From: an uncultured Alteromonadaceae bacterium
Lineage (GTDB): Bacteria; Pseudomonadota; Gammaproteobacteria; Enterobacterales; Alteromonadaceae
Direction: 5' to 3'
DNA length: 63,433 bases
Assembly (NCBI GenBank): GCA_913056495.1
Contig: CAJXMO010000020.1
Coordinates: 1 to 63,433 of the forward strand
The notes under the pieces were generated by a model. The model had not been told where the DNA came from. It made no database searches and worked only from the letters and a program-made list of their open reading frames with translations. Shown piece after piece: positions 34,945 to 43,458 of the stretch. Each line of letters opens with the position of its first letter. Positions within the stretch are counted from its first letter, which is position 1. The translations under genes were made by a program, and so were the position numbers.

Positions 34945-36566
34945 TCTGCTGCTCTCCCTTTTTGTGGAAACAGACCTTTAGGTCGTTTCTGGATAAATAA
35001 CACCAAGCCAACTAATACAATAATGGTTGCCAGTACAGAGCCTGTCAGTGGTTCCAGGAACTTGTTCAGTGCGCCTAATGACATAGCCGCTACCAGAGTG
35101 CCCCATAAGTTACCGACACCACCAAATACAACAACCAAGAAAGAATCAATAATATAAGATTGGCCTAAGTTAGGACCTACATTGGTTAACTGACTTAATA
35201 CCACACCGGCAATACCCGCAATACCAGAGCCTAAACCAAAGGTAATCGCATCCACTCTGTCACTGCGCACACTTAATGCACGTGCCATTTCACGGTTTTG
35301 TGCAACCGCCCGCACATGTAACCCTAATGAAGAACGCTTCATAAAGGCTAACAGAGCAAAAAATACCGCCAATGCAAAAATCACTATATATAAACGGTTA
35401 TACGTAATAGAGAAAATAGGGTTAATCTGCCATGAGCCGCTCATCCATTCTGGCGCGGCAACCGTTCGGTTAAGTGGAGAGAATACACTTCGCACTAACT
35501 GTTGCAGAATTAAACTGATACCAAAAGTTGCCAATAGCGTTTCTAGCGGGCGACCTTTTAAAAAACGAATAACGCCTCGTTCAATTAAAATACCCACAGT
35601 GCCAGATACAATAAAGGCAGCTGGAATTGCGATAAATAATGAGTAATCAATCCATTGAGGGAACATTTGCTGAATCACATAAGTGGTATAAGCACCCAGC
35701 ATAATCATTTCACCGTGGGCCATATTGATAACGCCCATGACGCCAAAGGTAATCGCAAGGCCAATTGCGGCGAGTAATAAAACCGATCCTAAACTCAATC
35801 CAAAAAACAGATTCTCAACAAATTCGTAAATACTGCGTTTTTGTTTGATGGAGTCGATTGATTTAGTTAAAGCGGCTTTTAATGCTTTATCTGTTTCAGA
35901 CAACTCATTTAATTTGTATTCATTGAGGCCATTTAATTGCTCAACCATGGCATTTCTAACCGATGGCTCTAAACTGCCTTTTAAATCCGCAACCGCAGCC
36001 AGCTTGGCTTGACTGTCACCTTCTTTTAACTGATTAACCGCAATGGCGGTGTTAATCAATTCGGTAACGTCCGAGTCTTTTTCAACCGCTAGGCGTTGTT
36101 TCAATAATTCAATAGATTCTGCACTTGGGTCATCCAAAATTTGCTTAACCGCATTTAAACGAACATGGGTTTGTTTATGCGATAAGTCGATTTGCGCCAG
36201 TAAGCCTCGGATGTGGCTGCGAATGCTATTACTGGTTCTGATTTTTTTCATTGCAGATTTAGATTGATCTGCCACAGCATCTCCCCCTAAAACCGGGGTA
36301 ATTGTATAGTCGCCGGATGCTTGTTTACGGATGCTGACAACTTGTTTATTACTTTTTAGATAATATAAATCGCCATTTAAAATTTCAGTTAAAACAAAAC
36401 GAACCTGATCGTTATCTTGTTCGGCAATTTGAGTTAAAACAGGAGTGATATTGCGCAGTTTTTTATGGGGAAGTTGATTTATCAGACTATCAAACTCATC
36501 TGAAAAAGCAGACGCGCTAAACACTGACATCAACAATGTAATGACGAGGCTGAATGTGCGCAGCAT
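34941..36566 (-). CDS. urtB: Urea ABC transporter permease UrtB
   Basis: A protein of 541 residues. A signal peptide-like start (LRTFSLVITLLMSVFSASAF) is followed by a periplasmic helical region (about 22-235) with HEAT-like repeats (VRLNAVKQILDDPSAESIELL), then a LivH permease domain (from about 250: SLGSVLLLAAIGLAITFGVMG-like, NMAHGEMIMLGAY). The N-terminal extension is common in gammaproteobacterial UrtB. The ATG at 36566 was chosen for AAGGA upstream and the signal sequence; 20 further in-frame codons upstream were dropped. Confidence 0.94.
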   Translation of the reverse strand: MLRTFSLVITLLMSVFSASAFSDEFDSLINQLPHKKLRNITPVLTQIAEQDNDQVRFVLTEILNGDLYYLKSNKQVVSIRKQASGDYTITPVLGGDAVADQSKSAMKKIRTSNSIRSHIRGLLAQIDLSHKQTHVRLNAVKQILDDPSAESIELLKQRLAVEKDSDVTELINTAIAVNQLKEGDSQAKLAAVADLKGSLEPSVRNAMVEQLNGLNEYKLNELSETDKALKAALTKSIDSIKQKRSIYEFVENLFFGLSLGSVLLLAAIGLAITFGVMGVINMAHGEMIMLGAYTTYVIQQMFPQWIDYSLFIAIPAAFIVSGTVGILIERGVIRFLKGRPLETLLATFGISLILQQLVRSVFSPLNRTVAAPEWMSGSWQINPIFSITYNRLYIVIFALAVFFALLAFMKRSSLGLHVRAVAQNREMARALSVRSDRVDAITFGLGSGIAGIAGVVLSQLTNVGPNLGQSYIIDSFLVVVFGGVGNLWGTLVAAMSLGALNKFLEPLTGSVLATIIVLVGLVLFIQKRPKGLFPQKGRAAE

Positions 36567-36602
36567 TGCGGTATTCCTTAATTTGGTGTTACTTGTTTGG
36601 GC

Positions 36603-36647
36603 TGGTATTGCTGCTGTAGCTAGCACATGTCTGCAGCAGCAATACCA
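36603..36647 (-). other. Intercistronic hairpin 1 between urtA and urtB
   Basis: Perfect 14-bp stem (TGGTATTGCTGCTG and complement) with a 17-base loop. No T-run follows on the minus strand. Such hairpins after a binding-protein gene often protect its mRNA and keep the permease genes at lower level. Confidence 0.65.
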
Positions 36648-36683
36648 CTTGGGAGATTGTTTTTAATTTTTGAGTATCAGGGT

Positions 36684-36725
36684 CAGGTAAATTTTGATTA
36701 CAACACTTAATTTAAAATTTACCTG
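36684..36725 (-). other. Intercistronic hairpin 2 between urtA and urtB
   Basis: Perfect 12-bp stem (CAGGTAAATTTT and complement) with an 18-base loop, directly after urtA and before hairpin 1. AT-rich lower stem. Together they give two stem-loops in the 182-bp gap. Confidence 0.6.
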
Positions 36726-36748
36726 CCCTAATTTGGGTTAACGCTTTA

Positions 36749-38032
36749 TTAGAAGTTCTGACCTGAACATTTAGCAGTTTTGATATCAAAGTTGCCGCAG
36801 TTTACAGGCGCAGTCCAGTCAGCAATCAAGTTCTTTGAGCTAGGTAAAAAGTCTGACCATGCATCACCAATTACAGTACCGGCTGTTTCCCAAACCACTT
36901 CTAACTGACCGTTATCCTGGATTTCACCAATTAATACTGGCTTAGATAAATGGTGGTTAGCATTCATGACCGCAGTACCGCCAGTTAAGTTAGGTACAGT
37001 AATACCTATCATGGCTTGCTCAACTGCATCTACGTCAGTTGTGCCAGCTTTCTCAACCGCTTTTGCCCACATTTTGAAACCAATATAAGTTGCTTCCATA
37101 GGGTCATTAGTTACGCGCTTATCATCACCAATAAATTCTTTCCAGCTTGCGATAAACTCAGCATTGGCTTCAGTTTCAACACTTTGGAAGTAGTTCCATG
37201 CAGCCAAGTGACCGACTAAAGGAGAGGTATCAAAACCAGATAATTCTTCTTCACCCACAGAGAAAGCCACGACCGGGATATCTTCTGCAGAAATGCCTTG
37301 GTTACCTAACTCTTTATAAAAAGGTACGTTTGCATCACCATTGATGGTAGAAACAACCGCAGTTTTCTTACCTGCTGAACCGAATTTTTTCACATCAGCA
37401 ACAATGCTCTGCCAGTCTGAATGACCAAATGGTGTGTAATTGATCATGATGTCTTTTTCAGCCACACCTTGTGCTTTTAAATAAGCTTCTAAAATCTTAT
37501 TAGTCGTACGCGGGTAAACATAGTCTGTACCTAATAATACCCAGCGCTCAGCACCAATATCATTCATTAAATAATCAACTGCCGGAATCGCTTGCTGATT
37601 TGGCGCAGCACCTGTATAGAATACGTTTTTAGAAGATTCTTCACCTTCATACTGGACCGGGTAAAACAATAAACCGTTTAACTCTTCAACAACCGGTAAA
37701 ACAGATTTACGAGATACTGAAGTCCAACAGCCAAAAATCACATCAACTTTTTCTTTAGATAATAACTCACGCGTTTTTTCAGCAAATAATGGCCAGTTTG
37801 ACGCTGGGTCAACCACAACAGGCTCTAACTTTTTACCTAATAAACCACCGGCTTTATTTTGCTCTTCAATCATCATTAAAACCGTATCTTTTAATGTGGT
37901 TTCAGAGATAGCCATGGTGCCGGATAATGAGTGCAGAACACCGACTTTGATGGTTTCGGCAGCGTAAGTCATTGAGGTCACTAAACTGGATGCAACAATT
38001 GAACTTGCGGCAATAAGTTTTTTAAGTTTCAT
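36749..38032 (-). CDS. urtA: Urea ABC transporter substrate-binding protein UrtA
   Basis: A protein of 427 residues: signal peptide (about 1-24, ending TYAAE), then a type-I periplasmic binding protein: IKVGVLHSLSGTMAISE, VVVDPASNWPLFAEKTREL, FGCWTSVSRKSVLPVVE, LFYPVQYEGEESSKNVFYTGA and GHLAAWNYFQSVET. These are UrtA/FmdD features that separate it from Leu/Ile/Val-binding proteins. It captures urea in the periplasm with high affinity. It is separated from the porin gene by 126 bp containing a hairpin, and from urtB by two hairpins. Confidence 0.96.
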   Translation of the reverse strand: MKLKKLIAASSIVASSLVTSMTYAAETIKVGVLHSLSGTMAISETTLKDTVLMMIEEQNKAGGLLGKKLEPVVVDPASNWPLFAEKTRELLSKEKVDVIFGCWTSVSRKSVLPVVEELNGLLFYPVQYEGEESSKNVFYTGAAPNQQAIPAVDYLMNDIGAERWVLLGTDYVYPRTTNKILEAYLKAQGVAEKDIMINYTPFGHSDWQSIVADVKKFGSAGKKTAVVSTINGDANVPFYKELGNQGISAEDIPVVAFSVGEEELSGFDTSPLVGHLAAWNYFQSVETEANAEFIASWKEFIGDDKRVTNDPMEATYIGFKMWAKAVEKAGTTDVDAVEQAMIGITVPNLTGGTAVMNANHHLSKPVLIGEIQDNGQLEVVWETAGTVIGDAWSDFLPSSKNLIADWTAPVNCGNFDIKTAKCSGQNF

Positions 38033-38100
38033 AATTCTTTTCCTTTCTAAATTAGATAAATTTAAAAGTTAATTGTATTTTTCTACTGCTTGTTTTAGTT

Positions 38101-38122
38101 GGCAGGTAATCTCTCACCTGCC
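38101..38122 (-). other. Hairpin between porin and urtA
   Basis: Stem GGCAGGT / ACCTGCC with an 8-base loop. On the minus strand no T-run follows, so it may be a partial terminator or a stabilising stem at the end of the porin mRNA. Confidence 0.5.
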
Positions 38123-38158
38123 TTATTTTTATTAAGCTAATTTTGTTTTTTTAAGGAC

Positions 38159-39100
38159 TTAGAAGGTCACTAAAGCTTCCACCGCGATCGTATTTGAGTC
38201 ACCATTGGTATCGCTTTCATCCATACGGTATTCGAATACCATCAGTAAGTTATCACTCACTGTATAACTAGGAGAGATAGTGATTGCACTTCCATCATCA
38301 ATTACATTGCCAGCTGCATCTTCAATTTCAAAGTCGTGGTATCTCAAGGTGATACCGGCAGAATCAAAGGCATAGTTACCCATTAATAAATAACCAGAAC
38401 CTTCGCTGTCATCGGCATAATCGCCAATGTTATATTCAGCCGCTAAAGTGATTGCACCTTCAGAATAAGCTGCCCAGAAGTTTGCAGTGCTATCATCGCC
38501 ATCCTGTAAATAAAAGGCTTTAACCGTCACTGATTCACTTGGCATAAATGCAAGCATAGTTTCAAAACCCGGGTTTTCTGAATCTGTATCTTCCGGACTA
38601 TATGGGCTGTTAATAACAGAAAGTGCCGCAGCAAAAGTATCTGTGCTATACAAACCTGAAACACCCTGTTGGTAATAACCGTAGAAGTAAGGCGCATAAC
38701 CTGTGCCTGAATACTGGAACAATCCAGTTGGCTCTTCAGTTTCCCAACCTGAGTAACTTAAAAAGCGACCGGCTTTTACCGTAAATTCATCAGTTAACGC
38801 ATAGGTTAAAAAAGCTTGCTCTAAATCTACTGCGCCGTAAGCATCTTTGTATTCCAAATCCACTTGTGCTTTTAACTTGTCATCAAAGTCATATAAAAAG
38901 TCGATTTCAAACTGGTCTAACCCGGAAGCACTCATAGAGTCGCCACCGTCAACGTCTGTATAGACGTAAGACATATCAATAAAGCCTGTTGCCGTTAGCT
39001 TTTCAGACAATTGAAAACCATCGGCCTGAGCCAAAGGTGCTGCTGTAGCCGTTGCCATTGCAATGGCTAAACTTAAAATCTTGCGCTTAGATACTCTCAT
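38159..39100 (-). CDS. Outer-membrane beta-barrel porin, candidate urea porin
   Basis: A protein of 313 residues with a signal peptide (about 1-27, ending PLAQADG), an acidic, Tyr-rich series of beta strands, and a terminal Phe (EALVTF), as in outer-membrane barrels. It is the first gene ahead of urtABCDE and on the same strand, so it likely lets urea cross the outer membrane when concentrations are low. ATG at 39100 is chosen for AGGGG eight bases upstream; a GTG three codons earlier overlaps it. Specificity for urea is inference from position alone. Confidence 0.78.
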   Translation of the reverse strand: MRVSKRKILSLAIAMATATAAPLAQADGFQLSEKLTATGFIDMSYVYTDVDGGDSMSASGLDQFEIDFLYDFDDKLKAQVDLEYKDAYGAVDLEQAFLTYALTDEFTVKAGRFLSYSGWETEEPTGLFQYSGTGYAPYFYGYYQQGVSGLYSTDTFAAALSVINSPYSPEDTDSENPGFETMLAFMPSESVTVKAFYLQDGDDSTANFWAAYSEGAITLAAEYNIGDYADDSEGSGYLLMGNYAFDSAGITLRYHDFEIEDAAGNVIDDGSAITISPSYTVSDNLLMVFEYRMDESDTNGDSNTIAVEALVTF

Positions 39101-39261
39101 TGTTTTCACCCCTGAAATTGATTTTTATTGTGTTTATTACCTGTGCTGTAAACACAACCAGAAATACAATTGGGAAGGAGCTTGTTTAACTGGCTATGTT
39201 TACAACTGGGTCTAGTATTGCGCGTTAATACAAGGGGGGATATTGGCTGATCTGCGCATTC

Positions 39262-39283
39262 AACTACGTAGATCTACGTAGTT
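39262..39283. promoter_or_regulatory. Perfect palindrome upstream of the porin-urt operon
   Basis: A perfect 22-bp palindrome with core ACTACGTAGATCTACGTAGT, containing TACGTA twice, 10 bp apart. It lies 162 bp before the porin start and 297 bp before the divergent diguanylate cyclase gene. TACGTA-type sites, two of them also 10 bp apart, occur in front of the NCS1-kinase gene. It is a strong candidate operator. Elsewhere in the 39101..39579 gap I see no gene and no convincing sigma-54 site. Confidence 0.65.
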
Positions 39284-39579
39284 TTTGTTTAAGATCATGA
39301 AAATAAAAGAAATAAAATAAGGAAAAATATTAAATTAAACTATACTCTGAATTTAGGTATAGTCTAAACCTAATATCTATATAAAGATTACTTTGTAAAT
39401 GAGTATGATTTTATAGGAGCAGGAAAAAGAAGGAGCATAAATCAGATTACTCAATGATAAAACCACAAAGTAAACTCACGCAACAAATAAACAAAAAGTT
39501 AACTTTAAGTTAACTTTAATGCACATTTGTGTAAAAATAGAAAAGTATTACTTTTCAGGTTTTAATTGGGTCGTATAAA

Positions 39580-40851
39580 GTGCTGAATAAATTAGGTCTT
39601 ATCAAAATTCTTCCATGGGCAGCCTTTCCGTTAACCGGCTTGCTGCTGGTGTTATACCCACTGCTCCCGCAAAAACAACTCATTATACTGCCGTCTCAGG
39701 AGACTTACGGCGAATTATATACAGGCGCTCAAGATCAGAATAAACCTGAAGCAATTTGGCTGAACCGGCCCGAAACCTGGCAATGCACGACTCATGTCTC
39801 TTCCTATTATCAGTTTTGCGGAATCAATTTACTCTGGCAGGATCCGGCTTTTAATTCAGGGCGGGATTTATCTGGTTATACCAATCTAAATCTTGAAATG
39901 AGTTATCAAGGCAGTGCAGAGCAACTTAAACTATTTTTCAGAAATGCGGATCCGGCTTACACCAAAGAGGGAGATGGCAATAGTGCCCAGTTTAATTTTA
40001 CGATGATCCGTAAAGAGCATATTTTAAATAATAGTATCTCAATTGAGCTATCCGAACTGACAGTGGCAGACTGGTGGATGAACCAATATAACCATCCAAG
40101 AAAATATGCCAAACCCTCGTTCAAGCATATCGCCGCAATAGGAATAGACTTTTCCGGGAATAATTTTGATAACACAGCACACAAAATAACATTAAAAGAG
40201 ATTAGTTTAACCGGGCCTTATATTTCGAAACCAAATTATTATTTAAGTATTTTGACGATTTGGATGTTGTCTGTATTTTGCATCCTATCGCTCAGATTAT
40301 TTGAGGAGCAGAAAAAACGTAATCTACTGGCGGTTAAAAACAAATCGCTCAAACAGCAAAGTGCTGAGTATAAAACTCAATCGCACTATGATCTGCTGAC
40401 CAAGCAACTGAATCGCCGTGGATTTGAATACCAGTTAAATCAAAATCCGTTAACTTCAGATATTAGTTATTTCATCATTCTGATCGATCTGGATCATTTT
40501 AAAAAGCTTAATGATACGTTTGGGCATTCTGCAGGAGATACCGTTTTACAGGAAGTCGCTGTCGCATTAAAACAAGGATTGCGTCAGAATGATTTATTTG
40601 CAAGGTGGGGCGGTGAAGAGTTTATCGTTCTGATTAAAGCCGACAACTTAGAAAACGCAGTTCAGTTGGCTGAAAAGCTCAGAAATATTATTGCTGCAAT
40701 TAAACTGACAGCCATTGAAGGCATGCCAATTACCACGAGTTTAGGCATTGCTAAATGGGGTGAAGACGAAGAATTTGAAAGTGCCTTTAACCGAGCGGAT
40801 AAAAATCTATATCTGGCCAAAGCAGAAGGCCGCAATCGAGTCTGCTATTAG
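39580..40851 (+). CDS. Membrane-anchored diguanylate cyclase (GGDEF)
   Basis: A protein of 423 residues: first membrane segment at about 10-28, a periplasmic region to about 215 resembling a carbohydrate-binding-like beta sandwich (FFRNADPAYTKEGDGNSAQFN), second membrane segment at about 220-240, coiled linker, then a GGDEF domain with FARWGGEEF and an RxxD inhibitory site (RQND) five residues before it. It should make cyclic di-GMP and be product-inhibited. Start is GTG at 39580. It faces away from the porin-urt operon and shares the upstream region with it. Confidence 0.92.
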   Translation: MLNKLGLIKILPWAAFPLTGLLLVLYPLLPQKQLIILPSQETYGELYTGAQDQNKPEAIWLNRPETWQCTTHVSSYYQFCGINLLWQDPAFNSGRDLSGYTNLNLEMSYQGSAEQLKLFFRNADPAYTKEGDGNSAQFNFTMIRKEHILNNSISIELSELTVADWWMNQYNHPRKYAKPSFKHIAAIGIDFSGNNFDNTAHKITLKEISLTGPYISKPNYYLSILTIWMLSVFCILSLRLFEEQKKRNLLAVKNKSLKQQSAEYKTQSHYDLLTKQLNRRGFEYQLNQNPLTSDISYFIILIDLDHFKKLNDTFGHSAGDTVLQEVAVALKQGLRQNDLFARWGGEEFIVLIKADNLENAVQLAEKLRNIIAAIKLTAIEGMPITTSLGIAKWGEDEEFESAFNRADKNLYLAKAEGRNRVCY

Positions 40852-40917
40852 TCGGCTATCAGGTATATAAAGGCCGGACAAATAGCTTAACCGGCCTTCA
40901 CATATTTGAACCTAAGA

Positions 40918-42351
40918 TTAAATTTGCCTGTTCAGTTTTTGGCTATAGAGCCAGATCAATACAGCTATAAACAAGAGTCCCATATTTACAACAAGTGATA
41001 TATTCTGCCAACTGGCCTGAGCATTTAACATCATATGAGTGAAAACCAGAATAAAGACAGAGGCTGCCGTTAATCGAACGCTCCAGAGTTCAAAACATTT
41101 TTGTCGATTTTGAAAACAAGCCACTAAAATATATCCACATAACATTATCCAGAAACAGTAGATTGCAGGCAGTCCGGCAACTAACTGAAACACAGCGGAA
41201 ATAGCAAAAGACAAAGGCGTTCCCCAAACAATAGCGGTCCATACAGGGTTTAACAGATCCTGTTTATTACGCTTTGTCAGCCAGATATTTATCCCTGAAA
41301 CACAAATAACAGTCAAAGCAAATCCCAAAATTCCATAAAGCACTTTTACAAACTCAGAGCCAAAATGGCCAAAATGCAAACGGTAAACTGAAAATATCGC
41401 CTGCTGACCAGCAGGGCCACTTGTAAACCCAGCGGCATCAATATAATCACCGCTGGCGGTAAACCTGTACTGTTCAGAATAAATCAGTTTGTCTGTATGT
41501 TGAGCACCAATTAAAATAAATTGTTTATCAGTTTTAGCTTCTTCAACCGTAATAAAAACAGGTACTGTGTCCGGTGCAATCTGGCTCAATTTATTCAGAG
41601 CTTGACTGATTTTAACTTGCGGGGCTGCGTTTTCTATCTGAGGTACAGCACCATAAGCATCTGCCATCAGGGCTTTAAAATCATTTTCATAAAGCACCTG
41701 GTTATATATTCCAGCTATATAAATAGCCAGACCAAAAAATGCTCCTGTAATCGCTATCATTAAATGAAAAGGCAGGCCCCAAACACTTAATCGGTTATGT
41801 AAATCAGTTTGTTGCAATAAGCTGGCAAAACCGCCCCTGAGATTAAATGCATCTTTAAATATGCGCCTGTGGGCCATCATCCCGGAAATAATTAAACTGG
41901 TCAGCAAAACACCCAATATGCTCACAATAACCATACCGATATTTTCCGGCAAATGAAGCGAAACATGTAAACCCGTAATCATTTTTGTTATCGGGCTAAC
42001 ACCTTGCTGTGTCAGCGACCCGTCGGATTCAATAAACCACTTATGTTTGTCTGCTGAGATACTGGCTCTGGGCAGATCTTCAGTTGGTAATCGGATCAGA
42101 ATATGGTCATCGTTGATTTCAGGGTGCTTGGTTAAAAAATGCTGATAGGCCTGTTCAATTTGCTCGGGCTGATACACTAAGGATTCACCAATCTGCGGCT
42201 GCTCCCAGCGCTCAAACTCCTGATAAAACACAGCCAAAGTGCCTGAAATACAAACCAGGTACATCAAAGCACTCACGCAAATACCAATCCAGGCGTGGCT
42301 GTTTAATGACTGTTTTGTCAATGCAGATGAAGGGATAAATCGTTTAATCAT
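40918..42351 (-). CDS. PepSY-associated TM protein (PiuB-like, iron-regulated)
   Basis: Protein of 477 residues of the PepSY-TM family: N-terminal SLNSHAWIGICVSALMYLVCISGTLAVF, several more membrane segments (about 140-160, 190-215, 335-355, and three near the C-terminus), and PepSY-like periplasmic domains. Such proteins are linked with siderophore uptake and reductive iron release from ferri-siderophores. It follows a 191-residue membrane protein gene with a four-base overlap, and a Fur box lies upstream of that gene, which fits iron-starvation control. Confidence 0.88.
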   Translation of the reverse strand: MIKRFIPSSALTKQSLNSHAWIGICVSALMYLVCISGTLAVFYQEFERWEQPQIGESLVYQPEQIEQAYQHFLTKHPEINDDHILIRLPTEDLPRASISADKHKWFIESDGSLTQQGVSPITKMITGLHVSLHLPENIGMVIVSILGVLLTSLIISGMMAHRRIFKDAFNLRGGFASLLQQTDLHNRLSVWGLPFHLMIAITGAFFGLAIYIAGIYNQVLYENDFKALMADAYGAVPQIENAAPQVKISQALNKLSQIAPDTVPVFITVEEAKTDKQFILIGAQHTDKLIYSEQYRFTASGDYIDAAGFTSGPAGQQAIFSVYRLHFGHFGSEFVKVLYGILGFALTVICVSGINIWLTKRNKQDLLNPVWTAIVWGTPLSFAISAVFQLVAGLPAIYCFWIMLCGYILVACFQNRQKCFELWSVRLTAASVFILVFTHMMLNAQASWQNISLVVNMGLLFIAVLIWLYSQKLNRQI

Positions 42352-42923
42352 AATAAATAATTTACGCTGTATGAGATGACGCTAATAATAGCCAACGAAA
42401 TAACCGGGCGAGCCAGCTTTTGAGCCCCACATACCCAATAGACGAAAAGCCCCCATAATATCGGCAATAAATATACCCCCAAAGCCATACGATTCACTTT
42501 TTCGCCCGGCAATAATGCCGTAACCCCGGCTAATACCTGCATGGATGCAAATCCGGCTAATGGAATGATGGCGACTAAGATTAAACCCACTCTGGGTAGG
42601 CTTTTTAATCCAGCCGCCCAGTTAATCTGTGATTTAACCAATACCTTAGCAGCCCGTAATTTTAGCGGTTTGCTGTTGGTTTTCTGTTGATATAACACCA
42701 GCACCCAAGCCTGAAAAGCAACCGAGATAAAGCCATAACACAGACCAAATTCCGGGCCAGAAGCAAGTGTCCACAGGTATATGGATATGCCTATAACAAA
42801 CCAGGCAAAAGCAATCATTGTTTGCTTTGCCTGATCTGATTTGTTTTGCCAGCTTAATAATAAAACTATCAGTCCTGCAAAACTGATAATAAAAGCGATA
42901 ATAGCGATGAGTAGTTCTGCCAT
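42348..42923 (-). CDS. Membrane protein of unknown function, in the Fur-box PepSY unit
   Basis: Hydrophobic protein of 191 residues with about six membrane segments and no recognised domain. It begins the two-gene operon with the PepSY protein and overlaps it by four bases. Its place mirrors the small DUF3325/DUF3649-like membrane proteins found with PiuB homologues in iron-regulated operons, but the sequence is longer and I cannot confirm such a match. Likely a partner in iron or siderophore reduction. Confidence 0.75.
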   Translation of the reverse strand: MAELLIAIIAFIISFAGLIVLLLSWQNKSDQAKQTMIAFAWFVIGISIYLWTLASGPEFGLCYGFISVAFQAWVLVLYQQKTNSKPLKLRAAKVLVKSQINWAAGLKSLPRVGLILVAIIPLAGFASMQVLAGVTALLPGEKVNRMALGVYLLPILWGLFVYWVCGAQKLARPVISLAIISVISYSVNYLL

Positions 42924-43014
42924 AGGATACTCAGAAATAATAAAGTGGAACTCTGAATTTAGGTTACCTTTGTTAAAACTAAGCAGGTAACTTAAAAAAT
43001 AATAAATATGTTAA

Positions 43015-43029
43015 TGATATTTATTATCA
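43015..43029 (-). promoter_or_regulatory. Candidate Fur box
   Basis: TGATATT-T-ATTATCA: a 7-1-7 inverted repeat with 13 of 14 positions matching the Fur half-site TGATAAT and its complement. It lies about 92 bp before the first gene of the PepSY unit. Confidence 0.72.
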
Positions 43030-43079
43030 ATAACAAGTTAAAACTTGCTCGATATAAGAAAACACAAGGCTTATGTTAG

Positions 43080-43442
43080 TTAGACAAGTTCAAGCATTTC
43101 CAATTTATTAAAAAACGGGTCTTTCAACTGGATACGTTTCATACCGTCAATTTTAACCGGGTGAATAACTTCAATCCCCGCCTGTTCGAGCTTATGACAC
43201 CAAAAGTTCAAATCATTCACCTGATAAGCTAAATGCGCTTTGGTATCCGCTCTCCTATCGAAATGCTCAGCCCCTAAATGGATCTCCAGCTCACCTAATT
43301 TCAGCCAAAGCCCGCCTCCTGTCTGTAAATGTTTTGGTTTTTCGATTTCAGTTAAGCCCAAAATGCCACAATAAAAGCTTCTTGCCTCATTTTCTGAGCC
43401 TTTGGGAATAGATATTTGAATATGATGAAGTGCGATTATCAC
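43080..43442 (-). CDS. VOC superfamily (glyoxalase-like) protein
   Basis: A protein of 120 residues: single VOC fold, HHIQISIPKGSENEARSFYCGILGL, GGGLWLKLGELEIHLG, AHLAYQVNDL and IQLKDPFFNKLEML. Likely metal-binding His and Glu are visible (first His, HLG region, final Glu). The GTG at 43442 is taken as the start because it lies 16 bases after the upstream stop codon with AAGG before it; a longer frame would overlap the upstream gene. Substrate unknown; such proteins act as dioxygenases, epimerases or resistance proteins. Confidence 0.78.
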   Translation of the reverse strand: MIIALHHIQISIPKGSENEARSFYCGILGLTEIEKPKHLQTGGGLWLKLGELEIHLGAEHFDRRADTKAHLAYQVNDLNFWCHKLEQAGIEVIHPVKIDGMKRIQLKDPFFNKLEMLELV

Positions 43443-43458
43443 AAATTCTGGCCTTGCA

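Noticed and set aside
39101..39579. Sigma-54 (NtrC-type) promoter for the urea operon
   Set aside because: I looked for TGGCAC-N5-TTGC on both strands and found no good match.
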